From Bullera alba (taxonomy: Eukaryota; Basidiomycota; Tremellomycetes; Tremellales; Bulleraceae): a stretch of DNA of 64,000 nucleotides. The DNA lies in contig BCIX01000002.1 of assembly GCA_001600095.1 (NCBI GenBank), forward strand, positions 2,294,001-2,358,000. The letters are read 5' to 3'. A model generated the notes under the pieces. The model had not been told where the DNA came from. It searched no databases and was given only the letters and a program-made list of their open reading frames with translations. Both the position numbers and the translations under genes were made by a program. The first letter of the stretch is position 1; each line of letters begins with the position of its first letter. This document shows positions 11,453-22,878 of the stretch, in pieces.

Positions 11453-12832
11453 TCACTTGGCTAGGCCGTACTTCGCCCTAGCGGACGGCTCTATGAACAG
11501 CCATCCTAATGGCGTGTCCTTGAGCACCCACGCCAGGCCATATGCCTTGGGCAAGAACACGAATGCTGGAGGCGGGATCGATAGACCCCGAATCAGGTTG
11601 AAGGGGAAGTACGGGATCATCGGCGTCGGATCTGGGTTGACGGAGATATTGCTCATGATGACATCGATCACTAGGGGTTGTGAAGGGTCAGTGTCAAGCG
11701 GGAGATGATCCTCGGACTGTGAAAGAGCAGGGAGGTCGCGAACTCACCGTCCTGTTGCTTAAGAAGCAGTTTCTCCTGTAATCCCTCGTTCTTCTCGTCC
11801 ACCGCTCCCGACTTCTTCCTGAAGTCGTTGTCGATAGTCCCGGGTAGTGTCGCTAAAGTAACCGTCAGCCAGCACATTGTAGAGACATAGCTTGTGTGGC
11901 CACTTACAGAAGAAGCGCACTCCAGTTCCCTCGCACTCCACTCGACACGTCTCGACGGCCATCAGGGCGGCACCCTTGGTCGCGCTGTACATGAGTCTCG
12001 TTGGAGCAGGGATTTTCGCGCCAACAGAAGACAAGTGATGAAGCACTGGGGCCTTCGACGTCGATGCCAGCATGGGTACCTGCTACCTGTCAGCTTTAGT
12101 CGTGCATGGGCCGGAATGACACTGACAAATACTGCGAGCGATAGTGTGGTGCCGACGTAGTTGATCTCCGAAAGATATCTAGCTTCTTTGGCGATGTAGT
12201 CCAGAGCCTCCTTGGTCGGCAGATCGGATACCTCTTGATCACCATTGGAAGGCTTGAACACTCTTTTTACAGCGACACCCGACGCCGACTGGACGGGCGC
12301 GGGAGCAGGCACGAGGGTACTCCCCGCGAGCTGATGAAGGGGTTTGATACACGTGACTCCGGCGAGGATGTGGACGGTGTCAACTCCTCCCCAAGCTAAA
12401 GTACAAGACGTCAGCTCTGGCCTTCCGAAGCTAGTTCATTTGATACTTACAGTCCCTGATGGTATCCCTGACCTTGAGCAAATGCTCTGTATTGGTAATA
12501 TCACCATCGACTACCAGTATACTCTCATCCTGCGCCCCCAGGTCTACACATTCCTGCTTGACGGATTGCAGTGTATCCTCTCTTCTGGCAAACAAGCAGC
12601 TGCCCCGATTGTCAGTAGCTGAGCCGGTTGAGATACATGAGACTTACACCCTCGCACCTCGCTTTGCATACTCAAGTGCTAGTTCACGGCCGATTCCAGA
12701 GCTAGCACCCAGCAAGAGAACTCGTTCCGTCTTTGAAGGGATGATTGTCTCTCGCTTCGGCAGACGTTTCGACTTTGTCAGCCTCAGCAGGAGTGGCAGG
12801 AGAAGAAGGAGGTAGAGTTTGGAGTCGGGCAT
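11453..12832 (-). CDS. Membrane-anchored short-chain dehydrogenase/reductase (11-beta-HSD/DHRS7-like)
   Basis: Six exons: 12832-12648, 12599-12451, 12395-12127, 12079-11908, 11852-11748, 11670-11453, giving 365 aa. An N-terminal hydrophobic anchor (LYLLLLLPLLLRL) precedes the NAD(P)-binding motif LLLGASSGIGREL and ARVCLFARRED. The catalytic Ser lies in HHLSSVGAK and the YxxxK pair in MYSATKGAALM. The usual NNAG motif is replaced by HILAGV, and about 40 extra residues rich in Pro/Ala follow it before the helix containing YLSEINYVGT. Membrane anchoring suggests the ER or lipid droplets. The substrate is unknown; sterol, ketosphinganine or lipid carbonyls are possible but not shown. Confidence 0.85.
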
Positions 12833-13206
12833 CTCAGCAATGTAGATTCAAGAGACAGTGTCGATCGACAGCAACTCTGAATACATCCATCCTGACATCG
12901 ACCTCCTCTTGACCTCCTCTGTCCTCATCGTAGAGTCGGCAACGGTTTTTGCCGGCCAGGGATGTTCAGACTTTGAGGTTACGTAATGATCACCCCTTTT
13001 TTCCCAGCAGCAGCCCCTGACGCGTTTCAAGTGAGTCTCAGGGACGGGGGGAAGCGGGGTGGCGACGAAACAAGCAAAGTGATGAGGAGGAGGCTGGGCA
13101 AACGTCCGTCATAAGACACTGTCCTCAGTCTGTCAGTCAGCTGGGCAGAGAAGTAGAGAGGGAGTCGTGTTCGAGTTCATATACCATCGTCAGCATATTC
13201 ACACTC
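12833..13206. other. Intergenic, SDR promoter side
   Basis: About 370 nt upstream of the SDR start. One ACGCGT lies at about 13020. No coding signal is seen. Confidence 0.35.
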
Positions 13207-13699
13207 TCACCACCCAATACCACCTGTGTATACCGTCAACCTCGAGTCATACCCCCCAAAGGCCAGACAAAGGCCAAGGAAAACAACACAACACCGGAAT
13301 ATCAATAGCATCATAGCGATCCCGTCCTGAGGTGGGAACACCCTGAAGCATTGATACGGATCCCAGTTTTCATATAGATCATCACAGGTGAGTGCATCGC
13401 TTTCGAGCAGAGTCGTGATCAGTGTCACCGCTTGTCAGATACATACCCACTCGAGCTGTCTTTGGCTGATCTGGATCGCCAAGTAGTCATCCCCTTTACA
13501 TACCTGTCGGCACCGCTCCGACACTAGACCCCGGAATCCTCGCCGCTTCCTCAGGCCTCAACGGTCCACGTTCAACGCTCATACGCTTAGGTACGATCGG
13601 AAGAAGACCCCCTTTCAACGTTTCAACCGTCATAGCATCGAGTCGAGTCGAGGCTTTGTGGCGTGCACGAATCGTCACCCACGCTACTCCTTTCATCAT
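13207..13699 (-). CDS. Possible small spliced gene, unrecognised
   Basis: A first exon from ATG 13699 to about 13504 encodes 65 residues (start MMKGVAWVTIRARHK, later PKRMSVERGPLRPEEAARIP) that could be a mitochondrial presequence-bearing protein. A GTATGT donor at 13503 and a second GTATGT about 57 nt downstream mark introns. The final frame is unresolved: one reading ends at 13311, another at 13207 and has a hydrophobic stretch (MMLLIFRCCVVFLGLCLAF). No family was recognised. It may be a real short gene or a noncoding transcript. Confidence 0.3.
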
Positions 13700-14052
13700 C
13701 GCATAGACGTGAGACGAGCAAGCCTTCTTTGTGGTGTAGCCTTCTGGTCGAAGTCATACCGCAGTGCTATATAGTGAGCACAGTAGCTGTGGGCGTAGGT
13801 CTCAATTGCACTAGCAATTGAGACCTCCCGTCTGTAGCTCAAACCAAAGCTGACACCATATCCTTCAGCCTGCATAATACAAACTCTACTTCACCCATAA
13901 CATTCGCATACCGATCACAACATCGTCATAGACTGTGAGTGTGACGTGTGTGAGTGGGTACACCCCACTCCCCACTCTACGCGGTCAAAAATCAGCTCAC
14001 ACATCTTCCAACAGCTGCTTCGCTTTATCTCTAGAACACACAGCATACCATC
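13700..14052. promoter_or_regulatory. UAP1 upstream region
   Basis: About 350 nt before the UAP1 start codon, holding a perfect hairpin (13797-13826). The region nearest the ATG is C/A-rich, typical of a leader. Confidence 0.45.
13797..13826. repeat. Perfect 13-bp inverted repeat with 4-nt loop
   Basis: AGGTCTCAATTGC, loop ACTA, then GCAATTGAGACCT, with no mismatch. It lies about 226 nt upstream of the UAP1 ATG, in promoter or 5' leader. Confidence 0.9.
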
Positions 14053-15748
14053 ATGACGACTACCCTCAACGGCAACGTGCCAACGACCAACGGCTTCGCA
14101 AAATCCAACAGCCACGGCGGCGCCCCAGATGCTCAGCTTCTCGCCAAAGTTCGCCAAGAATACGCGGCCGCGGACCAAGAACACGTGTTTGCATTCTACG
14201 ACAAGCTCTCCCCCTCGCAGCAAACAACTCTGCTCTCACAGCTCGCCTCGATAGACATCCACCGAGTCAACAGGATCTACGCCAACGCCGTCGCTGCCGA
14301 TGGAGCGCCCATCACCCCACCCACCAACTTCCTTCGATTAGACGACAACCAGGACAAATTGTCCCTTGGCGGAGGTCTGATTGGCCGGTCGAGAACACCC
14401 TCGCCTACGCCTACAAATCCAGAGGAAGTCCTGCCGCTCCCCCAAGAGGCTTGCGCGACCATCCTCAACAACCCAGCCGACGAGGCAAGATGGTACGACA
14501 TCGGGCTCCAGGAGATCGCCGACAACAAGGTCGGAGTCTTGCTGTTGGCCGGTGGACAGGGAACGCGATTGGGCTCGAGCTTGCCCAAAGGAATGTACGA
14601 CATCGGTCTGCCTTCTAGCGCGACATTGTTCGACTACCAGGCTGGTCGAATCAAGAAGCTACAGTCGGTCGCCGAGACCCGGTTCAACAAGCAGCCTGGA
14701 AGCGTCAGGATCAGGTGGTATGTCATGACCAGTGGACCAACTCGACACGAGACGGAAAAGTACTTTGAGTCGCAGAGCTACTTTGGACTAGACAAGAATG
14801 ATGTCATCTTCTTCGAGCAGGGTGAGTCGGCGATGTGCGGCGTGAAGCTTTTGCTGACACCGTGTAGGTGTGCTTCCCGCTTTGTCAAACGAGGGGAAGC
14901 TGCTGCTCTCTGCTCCTGATGCCGTCTCCGTCGCCCCTGATGGAAACGGTGGAATCTATGCCGCCCTGCGACGACCCTTGTCCCCTTCGACAAATACCAC
15001 CGTTCTCTCCGACCTCAAGGACCGGGGAATCGAGTACATCCACGCTTACTGTGTCGACAACTGTCTGGTCAAGGTCGCCGACCCAGTCTTCATCGGCTGT
15101 TGCATTACCCGACATGCCGCAGCCGGTGCCAAGGTGGTGCGAAAGACCCAGCCCACGGAGTCTGTTGGTGTTCTGGCCAAGAAAGGCGATGCGTACGCGG
15201 TCGTCGAGTACTCCGAGTTGAGCAAGACCAAAGCGGAGATGAGGAACCCGGATGGATCGCTCGCGTTCAAGGCTGCCAACATTGCCAACCACTTTTACAC
15301 GACGAAATTCCTCGAAAGTGTGGAGAGCATGGAACGAAAGATGCACTTTCACATTGCCAGGAAGAAGATCCCCACCATCGACCTCGAGAACGGCAAGGCC
15401 ATCAAACCGGACACGCCCAACGGTATGAAGTTGGAACTGTTCATCTTTGACGTTTTCCCATTCACGCGATCGCTCTGTGTGCTGGAAGTCGAGCGACAGG
15501 AGGAGTTTTCACCGCTCAAGAACGCGCCTGGTTCAGCGGCCGATTGCCCAGAGACCTCTCGAAGGGACCTGTTGGCCCAACAAACTCGATGGCTGGTCAA
15601 TGCCGGAGCACAAATCGCCGAGGGTGTCGAAGTTGAAGTCCAGCCGGCTTTGACATATGGCGGTGAAGGGCTCGAGTGGGTCAAGGGCCGCTCTCTCACC
15701 AAGAGCGGCGTTCTTGCCAAGAAAGAGGATATCGAGGGATTGGCATAG
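14053..15748 (+). CDS. UAP1: UDP-N-acetylglucosamine pyrophosphorylase
   Basis: Makes UDP-GlcNAc from UTP and GlcNAc-1-phosphate, feeding chitin, N-glycan and GPI synthesis in the cytosol. Two exons, 14053-14821 and 14868-15748, give 549 aa, slightly longer than yeast Qri1. The nucleotide-binding motif LLLAGGQGTRLGSSLPKGMY is at about residues 163-182, followed by RWYVMTSGPT and FFEQGVLP. Further conserved blocks are LLSAPDAVSVAPDGNGGIYA, VDNCLVKVADPVFIG and KAANIANHF. The intron interrupts the FEQ/GVLP block. The first 30 or so residues are poorly conserved. A perfect hairpin lies upstream. Confidence 0.95.
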
Positions 15749-16312
15749 ATGGGGCTACTGCTCTGCCCAACGGACATCACCGTGGAGGGTGTGTGCATAC
15801 CGTCTTGGCGAGACAGTGGATAGGAGCATTGGTAGGCTTGGGAGGAACGGACTCTGCGGAGCGATTGCGGCAGATGTGCCCGCTGTAACAATATTGTCAA
15901 TGGACACTTTACTTCATTCCCCTCGTCACCAGGGCGAGGGGACAGAAAACCACATACGCTTTAATACTGCAATTGGCTCATACGCATGGACACTTTTCTC
16001 GACTCCAATTCTCACAATGTAGCTTGCGCGGATGCATCGGTATGGCAGCCCAGCGAGTACTGGTTCTATGGTGACAGGCGAGTTAGCGCGACGCGCCTGA
16101 CGTTCGACGCGACGCGTCGCGTCTCTGGAGACGAAATTCAATGTCCGAGACTCTCAGTCTCTCACTATCAGGTCGACAGCTATCAAACTGCTATCATTCG
16201 ATGTCTTGTTCGACATATTGCAGCATCCGATTCCGATCGACTCGTAGCAGAAGCTTACCGAGTGTGTCCGCCATTGTCTCGGATCGGATCGTCCCAGGGT
16301 CAGTTCGCCAGC
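15749..16312. promoter_or_regulatory. Intergenic region upstream of LRR-like gene
   Basis: About 560 nt. An open frame runs through from 15986 in frame with the downstream ATG, but it has no recognisable domain. The region contains an 18-bp CG-rich palindrome with an ACGCGT core (16106-16123). Confidence 0.45.
16106..16123. promoter_or_regulatory. 18-bp palindrome centred on ACGCGT (MCB-like)
   Basis: GACGCGACGCGTCGCGTC reads the same on both strands. ACGCGT is the MluI cell-cycle box bound by MBF-type factors in fungi. It lies 190 nt before the start codon at 16313, with further GCGCG tracts at about 16086-16096. Confidence 0.55.
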
Positions 16313-18832
16313 ATGAACGACCATATCATGAGTGCCCTTGGGGGCGAAACCACCGACGAGTCTTACGAGTGAGTCCCAGTCAAAGTCGGCTCCTATGAGA
16401 TACAACTTCTGAACTCGCAGCGTGTAGCACACCCTTCATCAAGCCATTGTGGCATTTCGTTCCCCTCCCTCTTCCTCAGCTCAAGGCTGAGAGGGGAGAG
16501 GTAGGGTCCAATCAAATTGGACGAAAAGGTCCAGCATCACTGCACTCGAGCTGCCTGGGTGTCTTATCGGCAAACTTTCATCAAATCCCTCTATCCACCT
16601 TGGCGTCTCTGCCTCTCACCCTGGTGAAAAGGATCTTTCACCGCCTCGAGGGGGACAGAGGCTACGACGTGTCCGACAGCGAAGTCAACCCCCGTCCCGA
16701 CCTGACAACGCTATGGGCCTGTAAAGTGATTTTGGGACTAGCTGGCCCAGAACTGCAAGATTCACTGCGGGACGAAGAGATTGATACGGCAATGGACCAT
16801 ACTATCGCTCTGCCGCAGTACAACACTCTGCATTTCCTCGCACCAAACTTGGCCCAGGAGGAAATGCAATACCAGAACCACCCGTTCAACTTCATTCCCA
16901 AACTGTACACTCATCCCGCCCTCTCGGCGCTTAGACACGGTGGACCCTCATTGGAGCTCTTGACCACCCTGATCCTGGGGAACAATGACGGGTCGTTGAC
17001 GGATGCGAATATGATCAACTTGAAGTGGTGCCAACACCTCACTGCGCTGTGGATAAAGGGGAATGACAAGATCAGTGATGGGTCCATCCGCCTATTGGCC
17101 AGCTCCCTCGAATTACCAGGTCCAGCCGACGAAGATGGTGATGGCGAGATTGGGAGTAGAGCCGCTGTATTTGGAGGTCCTGGGCGGGGTATGTGCCGTT
17201 TGAGAGCCTGGTACTTGACTGGCTGCAAGAACATCACCGACAAGTCGATGAGGGCGTTCGCCAAGTGGCCTGGCTTGGCTCTCCTGGGTGAGTGCAATCG
17301 AAAGCTTTGATTGAAACTCTACTCTGTTCCAAGTAAGCTGACGCTTATGCTTTTCCCCCTCAGACGTCCGGAAAACCTCTGTGACTTCTGCAGGAATCGA
17401 AGTCTTCAACCGACACTCTCAAGCGTATTTCTCCAACCAGAATGCCGACTTCCAACCCTGCCACGAGGGCTTGTACCCTTTGTTTGCCTCGGTTGATCGT
17501 ACCAAACCATCCGAGATCCTGGAAAACCTATGTCTCACCCTCCTGAAACGGCCTGCCACACTGGATGAACGGCCTGAAGGGGAAAGATGGTGGTATGGTC
17601 TTCACCTGATGCCCTCGCTCAACCCAATTCCTCAAATCTGGCTCCCCCACCCTCCTGCACATCTGATCAATCCCGATCTCGACGCACCAGACGACTACGA
17701 CAATTCGATCAGCAGATGGAGTTCGACCTCGGTCTACCGCTCGGGAGGTATCGGCCAGATCTACGGCGGCGCGGTGAGACACGTGTCGGATGAAGCCTCG
17801 ACGTTCCGAACAAACCTCAAGACAGCATTGAAGATGCAAGCTGAAGAAGAGGGTCTCTCGACACCGGAACTCACCCCCATGCAGCAGTACTACCGTGACA
17901 AGGAGAAGAAAGGGAGTAAGAGGAAGAAGATCTGGACCGGGCGTGGTGAATGGGAGTATGAAGAAACTAAAAAGGAGAAGAAAGCGCGATTGGCCTCTTA
18001 CAAGAGTACAAGCACGCCATGGGATGCCGACCCGGGGGGCGACAAGAGTCGGAGGTTCTTCACCCAGAGCTCTGCACCCAACGCCACCGCGGCGAAGGGT
18101 AAGGGCAAAGGACGGGGGAAGCCTGTGGAAATAGTCGACGACTGGGCATTGGCCGAGGGAGAGGCAAAGATGATGATGGTACGGATGGTTTGTGACCACT
18201 GGGAGTCACTGCAGTATACTACGGCAGTAGTATCGGCCTCGTCTCAACTGCCAGGCGCACCGCTCGCCCTGCAAAAGACAAGGAAGAACGATCCGACCGT
18301 ATTGGCAGATATCCTCGGATTGGCCGCGACGCAGGGGAGACACGGCTCGCATAGCGGGCACATGTCAAGTCCGCTCCAGTCGTCACAGCCAACGCGCCAC
18401 TCACAGTCCTCGCAATCCTCTCAGCGGGATAGACCGGCCTCCAGTCCCATCCAGTCGAGATCAGCCATGACTACACCGTCGAGTCAAGCGGTGTCTGGAA
18501 GGCCAAGGACGTCCAACCCGTTCGCCCCAAAGGCCTCGTTCGTCCCGTCATCCCAGCAAACAGATCCTGGCAGCACTCAGCTATCGGGCACGGCGGGTAA
18601 TCCATTCAAGCAATCGGTACAAAAGACCACGTTGCCCATGGGCGTCCGGCCACTCATTCAAAGTCAGACGACTCGAATCCAAGCGCCAGTCGCCAAGCGT
18701 AGCCCCTTCGGCCCATCAGTAAAACTAGGTACACCCATCGAGTCAAAGGCGCAGGTCACGCTGGCTCCCAAGACGGTTAAAGTGTTCCCCCTGTTTGATC
18801 GGATGAAGAAGAAGGGTCCTTCCAAGCGGTAA
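16313..18832 (+). CDS. Leucine-rich-repeat-like protein with basic disordered tail, unrecognised
   Basis: Three exons: 16313-16368, 16428-17287, 17364-18832, giving 794 aa. The tiny first exon (MNDHIMSALGGETTDESY) must splice to the acceptor at 16427 to keep frame; the long open frame that begins at TTG 16447 has no ATG. Residues about 60-330 show F-box/LRR-like spacing (LASLPLTLVKRIFHRLE, LTDANMINLKWCQHLTALWI, LTGCKNITDKSMRAF, TSVTSAGIEVFN). The C-terminal third is disordered, Ser/Gln-rich and ends in a basic cluster. No specific ortholog is recognised. The promoter has an MCB-like palindrome. Its 3' end converges with UBX2 at 84 nt. Confidence 0.8.
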
Positions 18833-18916
18833 TCCGTGCTGCTCTGTTGTATACTTACATCTGTTGTACGAGTAAACCATCCTACAAACATCATGCACAA
18901 TGCGTGCCGTCTCGCA

Positions 18917-20785
18917 CTACTCCTCCTCGACCTCTTCATCACTATCATCGCCATTGAGCTCCTTCAACTCTTCATCTGCCCAAGTGCCCCCTTCCACCTT
19001 TTCAGCGAACAGAGCCCCTCCGGCATCCTTGACTGTCTTCCAGGCGTCCTCCCCGCCCGACTCCTTCTTCTCAATCTCCTTTCGGGGGAAAGTGGTCACT
19101 ATCCTGAAATCCCATTCCGGCTCATATCCCTCTGGCGGTGAGTCCGGATCTTGAGCCTCGGCATCGGTTTTAGGTATCAAGAGCGTTTCGGCGTATATGA
19201 ACAATTGCTCTGTCGAGGTATTGGGCACAAAGTACCGGACATTCCTCTCCGGGGACAAGGGCGTTCTGATCGAAACTCGGATCGCTCCAGGGGTCGTAGA
19301 GGTGACTTGAGCTGAAGGGGTGAGAAGGTGTTTTCTGGCATATCGTCGCCATTGTTTTCTATCCCTCTGACGTTTCTCCTTGTCCGACTTTTCGCGTTCT
19401 GCTCTCTCGACCTTTGTTCTCTCCAACTCGGCAGTCTGTCTCTGAGCGAGAAGCTTTTCCCTGTCTTTCCTCTCTGCCTCCCGGAATGCCCGGTCCTGCT
19501 CTTCCCGCAAATGCCTAGCCTCCTCGAGTGACAATCGCTCTCTCTTCAGTCGATTCAGGAAAGGTGTTGCCCGGGGCAAGACCGACGTGGTAAGCGTTTG
19601 GATAATTGATGAAGCGGAAGTGCTGGTCGAGGGAGGTCCGGCGATCGAGGTCAATATTGACAATTTGGGCGACGTCGTTGAATTTGAATTCGGGTTGGTA
19701 GGCAATAGCGAGCAAAAGCTCAGCGAGGGGTACGTTGTGACGAGAAGCGTCTGTGCAGCTGCAGGGTCGTGATTAGTACAACTTCATTCTGTGAACCGTG
19801 TAATAGTGCTTTGACCCACCTTGGTAGCCGTCCCTACTGCGGACATCTTGCGCCCAGACCAACACGTCCTTCTCCTTCAGCAGTCTGATCAGTTCGTGAT
19901 CCCCCAAAACTTCCTTCTTAAACTCCTCGTCATCCTCGTGCTCCCCGCTAACCAGGATGACAACTCCCACTTTGCCCTGCTTCCGGATATCCAGCATGAA
20001 ATCGCGGTACGAGCCGATCCAGAGCTCAGGTAGCGATCCTGAGCTTGCGGAGTGGCCCGTAAACGACTCCAAATCTTGGAGAAAGGCCAGTGAGCTATCG
20101 GTGGCGTTGTGTGTCCTGGCCGAGCGGTATGTTGATGTGGGACCAGATGGCGGGAGGAGGAATCTCGGTAGTCGAGGGTATAGGGACAAAGGGATGAAAT
20201 TCCGTACTACGTCTTTGTCAGCCAAAGGCCTCATATGATCATGATTGTAGAGTCGGTGTTGCGAGTGCGATAGTATGATGCTCACTGATAAAATACCATG
20301 TCCCGGTCAATATCCCAAAGACGAGTTTGAGCGGAAAGGCAATAATGCTCCCCAGCCCTACACCCGTTGTTCCAGCACCATTGGGTCTTCTACCACCATA
20401 CGAGTCAGAATGACGACGACTGGAAGAGCCAGTACTGCGGGATTGATACGAGTCATCCACCTCGAAACGCTCGTACGAGCCAGACCCGCTTCCTGGGGTA
20501 TTCAGCGATGACTGCCGAGATGGCCCGGCCGATGTCGTTGAAGGTTCCATATCGCCAGCAAAGATGGCCTCGACGGCATTCTACGGGACTTATTGTCAGT
20601 CGAACTCTATCAGAGAGATGAATGACTCCTGGAATAGTAAGGTAGATGGCCGGGGAACATACCTGGACATTCCATCCCACTTCCCTCAAGATCCGCTCAT
20701 CGCGCTCTCGTGCGGAGGGAGTACTACTCGCCGTCACCGCGAGCAATTGCTGCAGGGCTTCTTCTTGCGAGGGTGTCAGCGCCAT
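18917..20785 (-). CDS. UBX2: UBX-domain ERAD protein (FAF2/Ubx2/Ucp10 type)
   Basis: Recruits Cdc48/p97 to the ER or lipid droplets for degradation of membrane proteins. Four exons: 20785-20663, 20580-20286, 20206-19820, 19758-18917, giving 548 aa. Order: N-terminal UBA (LTPSQEEALQQLLAVT..., NAVEAIF), a Ser/Arg linker, a hydrophobic hairpin insertion (IIAFPLKLVFGILTGTWYFI), a UAS thioredoxin-like domain (SLAFLQDLESFTGHS, KVGVVILVSGEHEDDEEF, VLVWAQDVRSRDGYQ), a long charged coiled coil (EEARHLREEQDRAFREAERK), and a C-terminal UBX (IRVSIRTPLSPERNVRYF, DFRIVTTFPRKEI). The product ends in an acidic tail. This is the full FAF2 architecture. Confidence 0.92.
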
Positions 20786-21383
20786 GTCAATTTAATCCAC
20801 AGCGGTGCCGTAGAGAGCTGTACTGCTCGGATGCAGCATGAAAGGATATAGCTGGACGCAAGCTGGAGGATGCGCTGGCCGACGCACGACGCGGTGCTGG
20901 AACCTGGAAGACGAAGCTGGAGCCCCGCCGCGGTGATGGGCGGACATCCTTCAGCATTCCGAGTTTGTAATCGGTCTCGGTGCTCGTTACAAACTTGTAC
21001 GGGTTCGATTTGCGTTCACAGCCGGATCGGCTTGGCCTCAAATGCGTAGTAGTGAAACTGTGATTGTCGCTCTCTGGAATCTGGTCACGGACGAAAATGC
21101 CATATGGGTATTTGAAGAGGGCAGTCTTACACGGCGGCAGTATGCTATACGCTTTCGCTACCGTGGGGTGACAGCAGCACCTGCCCCGAGACTCGAAACA
21201 TTACAGCGGCACTGAGGTGACCAGCTGTCGCTCGCAGGAAAGTGCAGCCAATGACCTGATCAAGATGCATCCTGACGAGTGCGCAAAGCAAGTCTACTTC
21301 TTTGCGTCCTGCCCGAGACCGGCAGCACTAGAGGGAATGTCTTCAGCTACCACCACGCAAAGAAGCCGATGGCGCATGTAAAC
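20786..21383. other. Intergenic, UBX2 promoter / PRO3 3' end
   Basis: About 600 nt between two minus-strand genes. No ORF of note and no repeat were recognised. Confidence 0.4.
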
Positions 21384-22602
21384 TCACTGTAAGGTTGCGA
21401 CCTGGATAGCTCTGGCCATTGTCGATCTCACCCTTCCGTCCTCCATGGTCAACAGGCCTGCTATCGTGCAGCCTCCAGGAGCTAACAGCAGTGTCAGCTC
21501 AGAACCCCCTGTTACGACACAACATTGACTCACTCGTCACACTGTCTTTCAGCTGGGCGGGGTGAAGACCAGCATAGAGAGCCATGCGACCGGTACCCTG
21601 CATTGCTATCGAAGGTTGATATCAGCTCGGATCCTAGACCACCCTACAGGATCCAGGCTGGCCAGAGCTCTACTCACTCTGAGCGGCAATCTCAACCGCC
21701 TCGCTTCTTGGCAGGCCCATCATCACCGCGCCATCCGTCATGGCCTCCAGGACCAAAGCGACGAAAGCGGGACCCGAGCCTGCGACAGCTGTGCAAGCGT
21801 CAAAGTGCTTCTCATCGAGGAATCGACATCGACCACAAGAGGTGAAAATGGCGAGAATGAGTGAACGGGCGAAAGCATCAGATAATGGTGTGACGATGGT
21901 CATGCCTTCTCTTATCTGGCCACCAAGTCAGCAAGTGTTCTTCAATATCGTGGTAGGAGGCAGACTCACTTTACATGGTGTGTTTGGCATGGCCCGGACG
22001 ACGTTCACACTTGCCGGGACCCAAGACTTGAGTTGAGCGATAGTGACACCTGCACAAATCGACACCAGTAATTTGCCGTCCAAAGCAGCCTCCATGCCCT
22101 CCTCCGAGAGTATGATCTTGGCGATATTAGGCTTCGAGCTATGACCAGGTCAGTGAAATCAGCATAAACAGCTAGGACTTCAGCCTAGTCTTTGACGCAC
22201 CAAACAATCACAACGTCTGCTTCTTGAACAGCAGAGACATTCCCGCCTCCAGCTCTGACCTCGACTTTGTCACCCCATCCACCAGCAACTCCGGCAAACG
22301 TCTTCTTGAGCTTCCTCCCCGTTTCCTCCCGTCCGACCGTGGCGATGAACCGGCTGGGCAGCGCAGCGTCCGGTGCGTCCAGGAATTGCGAGGCTGTTGG
22401 TGTTGAGATTCCAGATGGAGGCTCATCATTGCTCTTTGACGAGCCATTGGGGAAGGCAGCCTGACGAGTCTCCAAGGAGGACAGGACTCCCGAGAGGATA
22501 GCGACTCCCATGGTACCGCATCCTAGAAGTTGATCAGCCGGGCCGGCCGAAAGATGACCGAGCCGTGAAGAACTCACCTAGAACAGCGAGTGTGTAGCCC
22601 AT
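21384..22602 (-). CDS. PRO3: Pyrroline-5-carboxylate reductase
   Basis: Last step of proline synthesis, reducing P5C with NAD(P)H. Six exons: 22602-22578, 22522-22201, 22138-21970, 21915-21678, 21605-21534, 21481-21384, giving 307 aa. The Rossmann motif VLGCGTMGVAILSG is split by intron 1. Later blocks are SKPNIAKIIL, SICAGVTIAQLK, VVRAMPNTPCKIREGMT, FDACTAVAGSGPAFVALVLE, HPAQLKDSVT and PGGCTIAGL, all P5CR signatures. A Ser/Pro-rich insertion of about 35 residues follows the first helix, which explains the slightly large size. It is divergent from MET8 across 276 nt. Confidence 0.94.
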
Positions 22603-22878
22603 GTTTCCGGAGTTTCAGTAATATTCAGACGGTGGTTTGTAGGTTGAGACGATAGACTGAGTTGAGGCGGGTCAGGAAGAATGACTTGGAAGAAGATGTA
22701 GTGATAGAGTATTGCCAAAGTCGAACATGAATACCACCGAGTTCGAGACTCGACTTAATCTTCGCCGCCCGCTTGGAAAAAGTCGAAAAGTCCGAGATCG
22801 CAAAGACGATTGTCCTTCCGTTATCGATAAGCTGATACAGCCTACTCTACACCACCGTCCGAGTATAACACTGCCATC

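Noticed and set aside
16447..17310. LRR-like gene starting at 16447
   Set aside because: The frame opens with TTG, not ATG. A first exon from 16313 joined at acceptor 16427 gives a proper start and a model divisible by three.
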